In this document: one piece after another, positions 7,378 through 17,322 of the stretch
How the letters are laid out: each line of letters begins with the position of its first letter
Position numbering within the stretch: the stretch's first letter is position 1
Source: Pseudomonadota bacterium
GTDB lineage: Bacteria > Pseudomonadota > Gammaproteobacteria > Legionellales > Legionellaceae
Assembly: GCA_020161725.1 (NCBI GenBank)
Contig: JAIUOG010000004.1
Location: 1-51,849 of the forward strand
Direction: 5' to 3'
DNA: 51,849 nt
Program-made: the position numbers and the translations under genes
Notes under the pieces: model-generated
What the model was told of the DNA's origin: nothing
The model's database searches: none
The model's input: only the letters and a program-made list of their open reading frames with translations

Positions 7378-8643
7378 CTAATTAATGGGGTAGTTGGCGA
7401 ATAGATGATGATATTCGACTTCCGTTAACCTTATTTTTATTAACCAGCCGCCTTCATCATCCTCATTTGGCTTTTCCTCGATAATAGCACCTAATTGATA
7501 AAGCTTAGCGCGAAGCTTTGCATCTTTGGCTAAAAGCTTTACCTCTTTTTCAATTAAACCACCCTGCAATTCGATAGAAATGGCTTCTTTTAAAAAATGA
7601 AGCCCTTCACCTGTTTTAGCTGATAACCACACTTTGATATTAGTACCATTATTATCTATTTTTGCTTGCCAATGTGCTTCGGAATCAATTTTATTAAAAA
7701 CTAAAGTGATAGGTATATCATCTACCTTTAGTTCAGCTAACACCTTTTCTACAGCAATGACATTTTCTCGCCAATGCGGATCTGAAATATCAATTACATG
7801 TAATAAAAGATCAGAGGATTCAGTTTCCTCCAGTGTTGCTCTAAATGCCTCAACTAACTTATGAGGTAAGTCTCGAATAAATCCTACTGTATCAGCCAAA
7901 ATAACAGAACCCGCGCCTGGTAAATTAAGTTTACGCATGGTTGGATCTAAGGTTGCAAATAATTGATCTGCTGCATAAATACTTTCCTGGGTAAGACTAT
8001 TAAAAAGGGTTGATTTACCCGCATTGGTATAACCGATAAGTGACACTGTAGGTAAAGCTGCTTTTTTTCTTGCTAAGCGGTTTTGTTGCCTGCTTTGCCG
8101 TACTTTTTCTAACCGTTTATTTATATATCTAATACGTTCTCGCAATAAACGTCTATCTGTTTCTAATTGCGTTTCGCCGGGGCCTCTTAAACCAATTCCA
8201 CCTTTTTGCCTTTCTAAATGAGTCCATCCCCGAATTAAGCGTGTTGATAAATGCTCTAATTGAGCAAGCTCAACCTGCAATTTACCTTCGAAGGTTCTAG
8301 CACGTTGGGCAAAAATATCTAAGATTAAACCGCTTCTATCAACAACACGACATTCGAGGAGACGTTCTAAATTACGTTCTTGTGAAGGAGAGAGTTCATG
8401 ATTAATTAAAACAAGATCAATTTCTTCTGCTAATACATATTGTTTTATTTCTTCCGCCTTACCAAGGCCAATGAAATATTTTGCCTCAGGAGAAGCTCTA
8501 GAGCCTGTAACAATAACAACTATTTCTGCTGTTGCTGACACAGCAAGTTCTTTAAACTCTTCAAGCGCTTTTTCAGCATCTAGCTCTGGTAAAGCAAGCT
8601 GGACTAATACGGCTCGCTCTCCACCCTGTGGACGTTCAAACAA
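7378..8643 (-). CDS. hflX: Ribosome-splitting GTPase HflX
   Basis: A 421-residue GTPase with the usual two parts. The N-terminal HflX domain contains the glycine-rich IRGWTHLERQKGGIGLRGPG (about 137-156). The G domain has P-loop IGYTNAGKSTLFN at about 203-215, DTVGF as G3 and NKID as G4. HflX splits stalled or heat-damaged 70S ribosomes. The start is a TTG at 8641-8643 preceded by AAGGGG at good distance; the resulting N-terminus MFERPQGGERAVLV matches known HflX proteins (MFDRY-GEQAVLV type). It lies directly downstream of hfq, the classic hfq-hflX order, with a hairpin between them that may attenuate read-through. Confidence 0.95.
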   Translation of the reverse strand: MFERPQGGERAVLVQLALPELDAEKALEEFKELAVSATAEIVVIVTGSRASPEAKYFIGLGKAEEIKQYVLAEEIDLVLINHELSPSQERNLERLLECRVVDRSGLILDIFAQRARTFEGKLQVELAQLEHLSTRLIRGWTHLERQKGGIGLRGPGETQLETDRRLLRERIRYINKRLEKVRQSRQQNRLARKKAALPTVSLIGYTNAGKSTLFNSLTQESIYAADQLFATLDPTMRKLNLPGAGSVILADTVGFIRDLPHKLVEAFRATLEETESSDLLLHVIDISDPHWRENVIAVEKVLAELKVDDIPITLVFNKIDSEAHWQAKIDNNGTNIKVWLSAKTGEGLHFLKEAISIELQGGLIEKEVKLLAKDAKLRAKLYQLGAIIEEKPNEDDEGGWLIKIRLTEVEYHHLFANYPIN

Positions 8644-8733
8644 AAGAATGTACCCCTTAAATTAAGTGGTGCTAGTCTGCCACAGATAGCAAAGATCCTT
8701 CAAGACGCTTCTTATTTTAATAAAGAGGAAAAT

Positions 8734-8772
8734 CCACTTAAAGGAAGTTTTAAAATCAACTTCCCTAAGTAG
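8734..8772 (-). terminator. Hairpin between hfq and hflX (possible attenuator)
   Basis: CCACTTAAAGGAAGTT and AACTTCCCTAAGTAG form an imperfect stem with an AT-rich loop. On the minus strand it is followed by ATTTTCC, only a weak U-tract, so partial termination or mRNA processing between hfq and hflX is more likely than a full stop. Confidence 0.45.
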
Positions 8773-8801
8773 ATAATTTAACTTTGTTCCTTTGCCTATT
8801 T

Positions 8802-9020
8802 TCAGCTTGGAAGGTTTACCATTTTTGCAGGGACAACTGTCGATACAGCATTTTTATAAACCATCTGGGTAACTGAATTTTTCAGCATAATGACATTGTC
8901 ATCAAAAGCATCGACTATCCCATGTAATTTAATCCCATTAACTAAAAAGATAGAAACAGCTATCTTTTCCTTAATAAGTTCATCTAAAAATGAATCTTGT
9001 AAGTGCTCTGTCTTGGACAT
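8802..9020 (-). CDS. hfq: RNA chaperone Hfq, divergent proximal face
   Basis: A 72-residue Sm-like protein without the long flexible C-terminal tail. It aligns without gaps to the Escherichia coli Hfq core from residue 1. Q8, D9 and the VNGIKL segment (27-32) that helps form the distal, A-rich-RNA face are kept, with F at 25 instead of Y. Residues of the proximal U-binding face and rim differ: D41 and N42 replace Q41-F42, N57 replaces H57 in YKHA, and I16-K17-K19 replaces R16-R17-R19. Position before hflX marks it as the canonical hfq locus. AAGGAG precedes the ATG. Altered sRNA binding is inferred from E. coli structure-function knowledge. Confidence 0.92.
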   Translation of the reverse strand: MSKTEHLQDSFLDELIKEKIAVSIFLVNGIKLHGIVDAFDDNVIMLKNSVTQMVYKNAVSTVVPAKMVNLPS

Positions 9021-9172
9021 TGCCTACTCCTTGTTATTATTTTATAAGGCAACAGCTTTCATTGGTATTATCGACAAAAAATAAACATACTTTAGTAATT
9101 TTATCCATTAATTAAAAATATTTATCTTAATTAAGCCCTATTATTCGACTAGAGATAATACTTATGGTTCTT

Positions 9173-9186
9173 TGAGAAATTTCTTA
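9173..9186 (+). promoter_or_regulatory. LetA/GacA-type box upstream of the Rsm-like RNA
   Basis: TGAGAAATTTCTTA fits the TNAGAAATTTCTNA sequence described for LetA-dependent control of the Legionella RsmY and RsmZ RNAs. It lies about 45 bases upstream of a -10-like TATACT (9232-9237), the right position for a response-regulator activator site. The reading is direct; regulation by LetA is inferred. Confidence 0.8.
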
Positions 9187-9242
9187 CAAATGAGAAAGCA
9201 TATTCCTTTATGCGAAAATTTAAAGCAGATATATACTTTAAA

Positions 9243-9340
9243 CATGAGGGATGACATGGATAGTCTGACAGGATGTCAAGATAAGAAAGCCAGCTAAAAT
9301 AAGCTCAAGGATGAGTTTTTATTATAGCTGGCTTTTTTCT
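9243..9340 (+). ncRNA. RsmY/RsmZ-like CsrA-sequestering small RNA
   Basis: A transcript of about 95 bases is predicted from near 9243, just after TATACT. It carries four GGA motifs (9249, 9258, 9271, 9309). Two sit in the loops of perfect short hairpins: TGACA-GGA-TGTCA (9266-9278) and CTCA-AGGA-TGAG (9304-9315). This is the binding design of CsrA/RsmA antagonist RNAs. The RNA ends in an intrinsic terminator (AAAGCCAGCTA at 9286-9296 with TAGCTGGCTTT at 9325-9335, then a T-run). With the LetA-type box upstream it should act in the LetAS-Rsm-CsrA switch of the replicative and transmissive phases. RsmY and RsmZ cannot be told apart here. Confidence 0.85.
9286..9338 (+). terminator. Intrinsic terminator of the Rsm-like RNA
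   Basis: An 11-bp stem, AAAGCCAGCTA paired with TAGCTGGCTTT, is followed by a T-run ending at 9338. The loop itself contains the last GGA hairpin (9304-9315), so the terminator stem doubles as a CsrA-site platform. Confidence 0.85.
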
Positions 9341-9530
9341 TTGTTGAATTTCCTTATTAATTTCTCATATCTTATACATCATAATCTAAACAAAGCTTTA
9401 GGCTTTATTGCTTATTATGCTCTTTTACCCCTTTTACACAATTTAGGCTTTTTCTTTTTAGAGCAGGATTCCAGACACCGCAAATAAATTGCTGGGCGTA
9501 GAAGGAGGTAAGTAGCTCTCCCCTCGAGGG

Positions 9531-9548
9531 GGCTTTGTTGAATAAATC
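9531..9548 (+). mobile_element. IS903-like (IS5 family) terminal inverted-repeat remnant
   Basis: GGCTTTGTTGAATAAATC is, from memory, the terminal inverted repeat of IS903-type elements. No transposase frame and no opposite end are visible nearby, so this looks like a solo or decayed insertion-sequence end. It sits in the intergenic region between the Rsm-like RNA and gyrB, directly after the palindrome CCCCTCGAGGGG. Confidence 0.5.
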
Positions 9549-9627
9549 AAAACCCAACAAAGGAAGAGGGGTTTACTGTCCAATTTTGCTCATCTTGTTA
9601 GTTAAAAATAGGTCGGATTACTCAGAG

Positions 9628-9672
9628 CGAAGAGCCACATTGAATACTCGCTTTTTGAAGCCGTTTGGGTAT
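9628..9672 (+). repeat. Dispersed repeat, 3' module copy 2
   Basis: CGAAGAGCCACATTGAATAC and the following CTCGCTTTTTGAAG, then GTTTGGGTAT, match the copy at 48088-48132 closely and that at 5016-5068 more loosely. It ends a few bases from the gyrB stop codon. Confidence 0.65.
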
Positions 9673-9677
9673 ATCTA

Positions 9678-12134
<2,457 letters not shown>

Positions 12135-12194
12135 TTATACCATTATTTAACCTTCTATACGAGGCTTGCAGAGCTTAGTTAACCTGTAAAAGGA

Positions 12195-12210
12195 TGTTTC
12201 ACGTGAAACT
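12195..12210. promoter_or_regulatory. parS site 1 (ParB binding), gyrB-recF intergenic
   Basis: TGTTTCACGTGAAACT matches the consensus parS palindrome TGTTTCACGTGAAACA at 15 of 16 positions. Clusters of parS near oriC recruit ParB for chromosome segregation. Confidence 0.85.
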
Positions 12211-12240
12211 TTATTCAGCTGTTAAATACAAGAGAGCAGT

Positions 12241-12395
12241 CATGCTAAAAAGTTTGAAACTGTTAAAGAGATCTTCTTGAATGCGAAGTGAATAATTGGA
12301 AAAAGATCGGTCTCTGAACTCAAGAAGATTCTTCGCTACGCTCAGAATGACGGTAGGGCTGTCATCCTGAAACAGGAGAACTCAGAATAAAAAGC
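12241..12395. repeat. Intergenic stem-loop repeat downstream of recF
   Basis: The 300-base gap between gyrB and recF holds parS site 1 and this segment. It contains ATTCTTCGCTACGCTCAGAA, a sequence type often dispersed in bacterial genomes, and the hairpin CAGAATGAC/GTCATCCTG (about 12343-12369). No protein frame is convincing. It may provide the recF transcript end. Confidence 0.5.
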
Positions 12396-13472
12396 TTAAG
12401 CGTTTAAAGCAGCATTGACTTGATTAATAATCCCAGAATCAGCGATAAAAGAAGAATGTTTATAATTCCCTAATTCCAATGAATCTTGATTGATGGCCGT
12501 AATAACAAACTGCCCTTCTGTCTTTGCAATTAGATCTATTAATTTTTTTAGGTGTTCTTTATCTAATTCAGAAGTAATATCATCACATAAGATTAATGAA
12601 GGTTTTTTTAATAATTTAAGCTGGGCTAGTTTTAAGGCAAAAAGAATTATTTTCTGTTGACCTCGCGATAAAAACAATTTTGCCTTTGCATCATTAATTT
12701 CAATAATTAAATCGGCCTGATGGGCACCATAATGTGTAAATTGTCTTTGCATGTCCATTTTATAACTATCTGATAAAATCGAAAATAAGCCTGCACCAGT
12801 TTCTCTTTTATCCCACCCCTTATAATATTGAAGAGAACAGTCAAGGTTGGATAGTTTAGCAAGTTCTAATTTAAAATAGGTATTCAGCTCCAAACAATAA
12901 GCTTTTCTCATTAAATCCAACTGCTCACCTAAATCAGCTAGTATTTTATTCCAGGGTTCAAATAAATTTGGCGTGGCCTTTTGACGTAATAAACTATTAC
13001 GTTGCTTTAAAGCACGCCGATAATTTTTCCAAACAGAAAAATAGTTTTGTTTCACGTGAAACAACCCCCAATCCATCACCGTGCGGCGAATAGAAGGGCC
13101 TGCATCGATAATTTGAAAAATATCTTGATAAAAAACCTGGCAAGGCATAAAAAAAGCCAATTCACTTGTTGATTTACAAACTTGGCTATTAATACGAACT
13201 TCTGAAGGTTTGTTTAGTGATTTTTGGATGCTAACTGTTTCCTGCTCATCGGTACGTGCAAAAACAACCAAATTATCTTTTTCATGACTAATTAAAGGTG
13301 AAATTTCGCGAGTACGAAAGGAATGTCCCGTACTTAACAGATAAAGCGCTTCCAGTAATGAGGTTTTACCAGCGCCATTTAGACCATAAATAAAATTTAA
13401 ATGTGAATCTAAATTTATTCTTAACGATGCAATGTTTCTTAAATTTTGAATTTGTAACTGCGCTAAACTCAT
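12396..13472 (-). CDS. recF: DNA replication and repair protein RecF
   Basis: A 358-residue SMC-like ATPase. The Walker A motif is YGLNGAGKTSLLEALY (about 29-44), the ABC signature-like LSRGQQKIILFALKLAQ lies near 270, and Walker B is LILCDDITSELD. RecF, with RecO and RecR, loads RecA at single-strand gaps. Its ATG overlaps the dnaN stop (ATGA at 13469-13472), indicating coupling. A perfect parS palindrome lies within its coding sequence at 13048-13063, so those codons are under a second constraint. Length and motifs are normal. Confidence 0.97.
   Translation of the reverse strand: MSLAQLQIQNLRNIASLRINLDSHLNFIYGLNGAGKTSLLEALYLLSTGHSFRTREISPLISHEKDNLVVFARTDEQETVSIQKSLNKPSEVRINSQVCKSTSELAFFMPCQVFYQDIFQIIDAGPSIRRTVMDWGLFHVKQNYFSVWKNYRRALKQRNSLLRQKATPNLFEPWNKILADLGEQLDLMRKAYCLELNTYFKLELAKLSNLDCSLQYYKGWDKRETGAGLFSILSDSYKMDMQRQFTHYGAHQADLIIEINDAKAKLFLSRGQQKIILFALKLAQLKLLKKPSLILCDDITSELDKEHLKKLIDLIAKTEGQFVITAINQDSLELGNYKHSSFIADSGIINQVNAALNA
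13048..13063. promoter_or_regulatory. parS site 2 (perfect), inside recF
   Basis: TGTTTCACGTGAAACA is an exact 16-base consensus parS site within the recF coding sequence, about 2.9 kb from oriC. ParB-parS complexes nucleate at such sites and spread. Confidence 0.93.
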
Positions 13473-14575
13473 AATTTCATAGGCATGATAATATATTGAT
13501 AAAACTCATCATTTGGCGATTCAACTAAGATACTGCTATCCATCGTTGACATAGATAAACGCACCAAACCTTCAGGGAAAAAATTTAAAACATCGAGAAG
13601 ATAGCTTGCATTTATACCTATTTTTAATTCATTACCATCAGTATGCGCTTCAATAAACTCCATAGCTTCTTCTTGTTCTTGATTATTAGAAATCAAAGTT
13701 AAAGAACCCGGTTTTAAATGAAGCATCACTGCTTTTGATTTTTCATGGGCTAAAATGACGATACGCATTAAAGCTCTTTTTAAAAGGTCTTTATCTACTA
13801 AAACAAATTTGTCTAAATCACGAGGAATTGCCTTGGTATAAGGAGGAAAGCGTGCTTCAATCAGTTTCGATTGAAAAGTATACTCATCACAAATCAATTT
13901 AAAATGATTTTTACCTGCAGCAATAGATATTTCTTCATCATTAATGTTATTAAGAAGTCTTAAAATTTCTTGCACGCCCTTCTTAGGTAATAAGAAACGA
14001 TTATGAGTAAATTTATTAGCATTCATTTTTTTACAAACAGCCATTCTATGGCCGTCGGTAGCAACTGTAGTAATCGTTCCTGCATCAATTTCAAAAAGCA
14101 AACCATTTAAGAAAACCCGAACATCTTGCTGTGACATCGCAAAATGAGTTGATTGCAATAAATCGATTAATTCAGAGCGAGCAATTTTAAATTCAACATC
14201 ATTTTGTTCATTTTCGCTATCAGGAAAATCATCGGCCGGCAGGGTTGCAAGTTTAAACTGGCTCTGTTTAGCCTTAATCACAGCAGTGCCTGATTTAAGG
14301 CTTAAATTAAACAGAGCATCGTCATCGAGAGAACGGATAATATCAATAAACTTTTTAGCAGGTACTGTAATTTTACCTTGAGCTTCCAAATCCATACCTG
14401 CAATAGAGGCTGTAATTTCTATTTCAAGATCAGTTGCAGTGAGATGTAATTTACCCTCTTTAAGGCTAAGTAAAATATTACCTAAAATCGCTAAGGTTTG
14501 TTTTTTATCGACAGCACCAGCAACCGTTAATAATGGTGTAATTAATTGATTTTTATCAATTTTTAATTCAAACAT
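13469..14575 (-). CDS. dnaN: DNA polymerase III beta sliding clamp
   Basis: A 368-residue clamp with three repeated beta-fold domains, starting MFELKIDKNQLITPLLTVAG and ending in the conserved YQYIIMPMKL, whose Met-Pro-Met-x-Leu end lines the peptide-binding pocket. FLLPKKGVQEILRLL and TDGHRMAVCKK are further family signatures. The ring tethers polymerase III to DNA and, with Hda-type factors, helps inactivate DnaA. It lies 9 bases after dnaA and overlaps recF by 4 bases, so dnaA-dnaN-recF form one transcript. Nothing is unusual. Confidence 0.98.
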   Translation of the reverse strand: MFELKIDKNQLITPLLTVAGAVDKKQTLAILGNILLSLKEGKLHLTATDLEIEITASIAGMDLEAQGKITVPAKKFIDIIRSLDDDALFNLSLKSGTAVIKAKQSQFKLATLPADDFPDSENEQNDVEFKIARSELIDLLQSTHFAMSQQDVRVFLNGLLFEIDAGTITTVATDGHRMAVCKKMNANKFTHNRFLLPKKGVQEILRLLNNINDEEISIAAGKNHFKLICDEYTFQSKLIEARFPPYTKAIPRDLDKFVLVDKDLLKRALMRIVILAHEKSKAVMLHLKPGSLTLISNNQEQEEAMEFIEAHTDGNELKIGINASYLLDVLNFFPEGLVRLSMSTMDSSILVESPNDEFYQYIIMPMKL

Positions 14576-14584
14576 AACAAGACC

Positions 14585-15937
14585 TTAGGATGATAAAATA
14601 CGCATTAAATTTTTGTAATCTTCTGCAAAGCTACTATCATTTTGTATTAATTCTTTTACCTTTCGGCAAGCATGAATTACTGTGGTGTGATCGCGACCAC
14701 CAAAATGATCCCCTACCTCAGGGAGGCTATGATTTGTTAATTCTTTTGCTAAAGCCATAGCCATTTGCCTTGGCCTTGCAATAGAACGACTTCTTCTTTT
14801 GGACAATAATTCAGCCACTTTAACTTTATAATATTCAGCGACTGTTTTTTGAATATTTTCAATTGTCACTAATTTATCTTGTAAGGCTAATAAATCGCGT
14901 AACGCATCATGAACAAACTCAATGGTAATAACCTTACCAGTAAAGTGCGCATTAGCAATAACACGGCGTAACGCTCCTTCTAATTCTCTGACATTAGAAC
15001 GAATTCGCTTAGCAATAAAAAAGGCTACTTCATAAGGCAATTCAATATTGGATTGCTCTGCTTTAGAAATTAAAATTGCAACACGTGTTTCAAGCTCAGG
15101 TGGTTCAACAGCAACAGTAAGCCCCCAACCAAATCTTGATTTTAAACGCTCTTCAACACCTTCGATTTCTCTTGGATAGCGATCACTTGTTAAAATAATT
15201 TGCTGTTGCCCTTCAAGTAAGGCATTAAAAGTATGGAAAAACTCTTCCTGTGAGCGGTCTTTACCTGCAAAAAATTGAATATCATCGATTAATAAGGCAT
15301 TTAAAGAGCGATAAAAACGCTTAAATTCATTAATTGAATTGGTCTGTAAGGCTTTTACCATATCAGCCACAAAACGCTCAGAATGAAGATAAAGCACCTT
15401 AGCATCGGGATTATTTTTAAGAATGCTATTACCAATCGCATGCATCAAATGCGTTTTACCAAGACCTACACCACCATAAATAAATAAGGGGTTATAAGCA
15501 TCTCCAGGCCTTTCAGCAACCTGCAAAGCAGCCGCTTTTGCGAGCTGGTTTGAATTACCTTCGACAAAGGAATCAAAAACAAACTTCTTATTTAAATAAG
15601 AGACTTTATGATCAGCTGTTTTATGAGAAATAGTTTTAGATACTGCAATAACAGGCTTAGCTTCTTCCTTTTCTTTAACGTCTTGAGCAGGACTTTTTGA
15701 ACCAATACCTATTCTTAATAGCGAAAAGGATTCGCCGCCAACCTGGTTTACAATTTCTTTTAATCTACTATAAAAATTATTTTTAACCCAATCAACAACA
15801 AAGCGGTTAGGAGCAAGTAATACAAGGCCATTTTCTTCAACCTCAGCCTGCAAGGGTCTTAACCAAGTATTAAATTGCTGAGGAGGATACTCTTCTTCAA
15901 GAAGTTCCCTACACTTTTTCCAAACATCTTCTGACAC
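14585..15937 (-). CDS. dnaA: Chromosomal replication initiator DnaA
   Basis: 450 residues with four domains: an N-terminal DnaB-interaction domain (about 1-80, including WLRPLQAE), a variable linker (about 85-110), an AAA+ domain with Walker [17 protein letters not shown] and Walker [11 protein letters not shown], and a DNA-binding domain with the signature [20 protein letters not shown] that reads DnaA boxes. The start is a GTG at 15935-15937, supported by GGGGAG five bases upstream. The adjacent origin contains good DnaA boxes at 16174-16182 and 16062-16070, so autoregulation by binding near its promoter is likely. It is the first gene of the dnaA-dnaN-recF unit. Confidence 0.98.
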   Translation of the reverse strand: MSEDVWKKCRELLEEEYPPQQFNTWLRPLQAEVEENGLVLLAPNRFVVDWVKNNFYSRLKEIVNQVGGESFSLLRIGIGSKSPAQDVKEKEEAKPVIAVSKTISHKTADHKVSYLNKKFVFDSFVEGNSNQLAKAAALQVAERPGDAYNPLFIYGGVGLGKTHLMHAIGNSILKNNPDAKVLYLHSERFVADMVKALQTNSINEFKRFYRSLNALLIDDIQFFAGKDRSQEEFFHTFNALLEGQQQIILTSDRYPREIEGVEERLKSRFGWGLTVAVEPPELETRVAILISKAEQSNIELPYEVAFFIAKRIRSNVRELEGALRRVIANAHFTGKVITIEFVHDALRDLLALQDKLVTIENIQKTVAEYYKVKVAELLSKRRSRSIARPRQMAMALAKELTNHSLPEVGDHFGGRDHTTVIHACRKVKELIQNDSSFAEDYKNLMRILSS

Positions 15938-16630
15938 AAAAACTCCCCATACTAAAGTATGATTTAAATCATTTAGTGGCGAAAGTAGTTGTCCTGACTA
16001 CTAAACAAAGTGCTACCACACCAAATTAAGAATCAAAATAATATTTGATTGAACAAAACATTGTGAATAAGGAATCACACGAATATTCGAGCTATTTAAT
16101 ATATAGAAAGAACATAAAGTTTAGAATCTAACAGAGCCAATAGATTATACTAAGCATCCCAGAAAAAACAGACTTATCCACAAATCTTAACAAAATTCTC
16201 ATTTAAAAGAATAATAATTGAATTTATAGTTTTATTTTATAACAAAATATATTTATTTAAATATTTTAAGAACTAGAGCGCCATTCAATTTTAAAAGCTA
16301 TGGATAACTACTGATTTAAAGAGCTAATAACTACTTTATAACTCGTTTAAAATTAGCAAAGAGAAAGATATTAAGATTTTTTACAGCGTTATTACAAGCT
16401 TTTTAAACAAGAAAAAATAATTATAACTATATGTTTTTTAACAATTATTAAAACTTATTAACAGATATTTGAAAGCTAATAGTAAAATAAAAAGTAAAAT
16501 ATTTAAGTATATTTTTATAATAAGTGCTGCAAAAAAACTAAATTAATACCAATTCCAAATACAATTATTTGACAGATAGAAGAAACTTATCTATGATCGC
16601 CAACCTCAAAATTTAACAAACAGGTCTATC
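15938..16630. other. Chromosomal origin of replication (oriC)
   Basis: A 693-base non-coding gap between divergent dnaA and rpmH. It has a perfect DnaA box, TTATCCACA at 16174-16182, a TTATTCACA on the minus strand at 16062-16070, and near-matches at 16299-16307 (TTATCCATA, minus strand) and 16455-16463 (TTATTAACA). From about 16190 to 16560 it is extremely AT-rich with long A/T runs, suitable for duplex unwinding. The dnaA promoter and leader occupy the left end and the rpmH promoter the right end. Gene order dnaA-oriC-rpmH supports the call. Few GATC sites are present. Confidence 0.88.
16569..16597 (+). promoter_or_regulatory. rpmH-rnpA promoter
   Basis: TTGACA (16569-16574), a 17-base spacer and TATGAT (16592-16597) form a near-consensus sigma-70 promoter. 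The transcript should start near 16604, about 27 bases before the rpmH ATG. Confidence 0.88.
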
Positions 16631-16765
16631 ATGAAACGCACATTTCAACCTAGTAATTTAAAGCGTAAACGCGATCATGGTTTTCGCCAACGCATGGCAA
16701 CCCGTGGTGGTCGTTTAGTATTAAGCCGTCGTCGTGCAAAAGGGCGTAAGCGTTTATCAGCTTAA
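16631..16765 (+). CDS. rpmH: 50S ribosomal protein L34
   Basis: A 44-residue, very basic protein starting [20 protein letters not shown] and ending in GRKRLSA, the full L34 pattern. L34 is a late-binding small protein of the large ribosomal subunit. It is expressed from the strong promoter at 16569-16597. Its TAA is immediately followed by the GTG start of rnpA with no spacer, so the two are tightly coupled. Identity and length are unambiguous. Confidence 0.98.
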   Translation: MKRTFQPSNLKRKRDHGFRQRMATRGGRLVLSRRRAKGRKRLSA

Positions 16766-17098
16766 GTGAATTCCTTTGGCAAAGAAAAACGCTTATTAAA
16801 AAAAAGCGATTATAATTTTGTGTTCGCACATGCTAAAAAACTAGTTACTCCTGAATTTATTATTCTTTATAGCTTTAATAAACAGGAGTTCGCTAGATTA
16901 GGTCTTGCCCTATCAAAAAAAATGATAGCAAAAGCCAACGACAGAAATCGCTTAAAGCGTTTGATAAGAGAAGCATTTAGAACTAGCAAATTACCAGCAA
17001 TCGATCTTATTTTTCTAGCAAGAGCAGGTGTTGCAAAAGTAGACAATAAAACTATCACAGCAAGATTGGGCCAAACATGGGAAAAATTAAATACTTAA
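16766..17098 (+). CDS. rnpA: Ribonuclease P protein component
   Basis: A 110-residue basic protein with the RnpA signature: an N-terminal phenylalanine-rich cleft ([14 protein letters not shown]), then [10 protein letters not shown] and the RNR motif region [17 protein letters not shown]. It binds the RNase P RNA and the 5' leader of pre-tRNA. It starts at a GTG directly abutting the rpmH stop; the N-terminus [15 protein letters not shown] fits this choice. Its 3' end overlaps yidD by 22 bases, which is common at this locus. Confidence 0.95.
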   Translation: MNSFGKEKRLLKKSDYNFVFAHAKKLVTPEFIILYSFNKQEFARLGLALSKKMIAKANDRNRLKRLIREAFRTSKLPAIDLIFLARAGVAKVDNKTITARLGQTWEKLNT

Positions 17099-17322
17099 TA
17101 CGCGGCCTATTGTGTCTTCCTGTTATTTTCTATCAATTGTTTATCAAGCCCGTTCTTCGTCCTTGCTGCCGCTATTATCCTAGCTGTTCTCAATATGCAA
17201 TCGAAGCCATTAAAGAACATGGCTTAAAAGGACTTTTATTAGCAACTTACCGTTTATTAAGATGTCACCCTTTTGCAAGTGGTGGTTACGATCCTGTATT
17301 ACCTAACAAAGAGAAACTTTGA
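17077..17322 (+). CDS. yidD: Membrane protein insertion efficiency factor YidD
   Basis: An 81-residue protein with the family core [20 protein letters not shown], including the conserved cysteine pairs, and the C-terminal [14 protein letters not shown]. An amphipathic N-terminal helix ([20 protein letters not shown]) associates with the inner membrane. YidD helps YidC insert proteins. It overlaps rnpA upstream, and its stop overlaps the yidC ATG (TGATG), so it is translated within one coupled unit. Confidence 0.95.
   Translation: MGKIKYLIRGLLCLPVIFYQLFIKPVLRPCCRYYPSCSQYAIEAIKEHGLKGLLLATYRLLRCHPFASGGYDPVLPNKEKL

Noticed and set aside
8890-9084. Frame antisense to hfq
   Set aside because: No ribosome site or family resemblance. 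An antisense RNA to hfq is known in L. pneumophila and could exist here, but I saw no clear promoter to support one.
12164-12177. GCTTGCAGAGCTTA shared with 47268-47281
   Set aside because: A single 14-base match in AT-rich gaps with no further shared sequence; may be chance.
16766-17322. rnpA-yidD overlap as an anomaly
   Set aside because: This short overlap is common at the rnpA-yidD locus of many bacteria.
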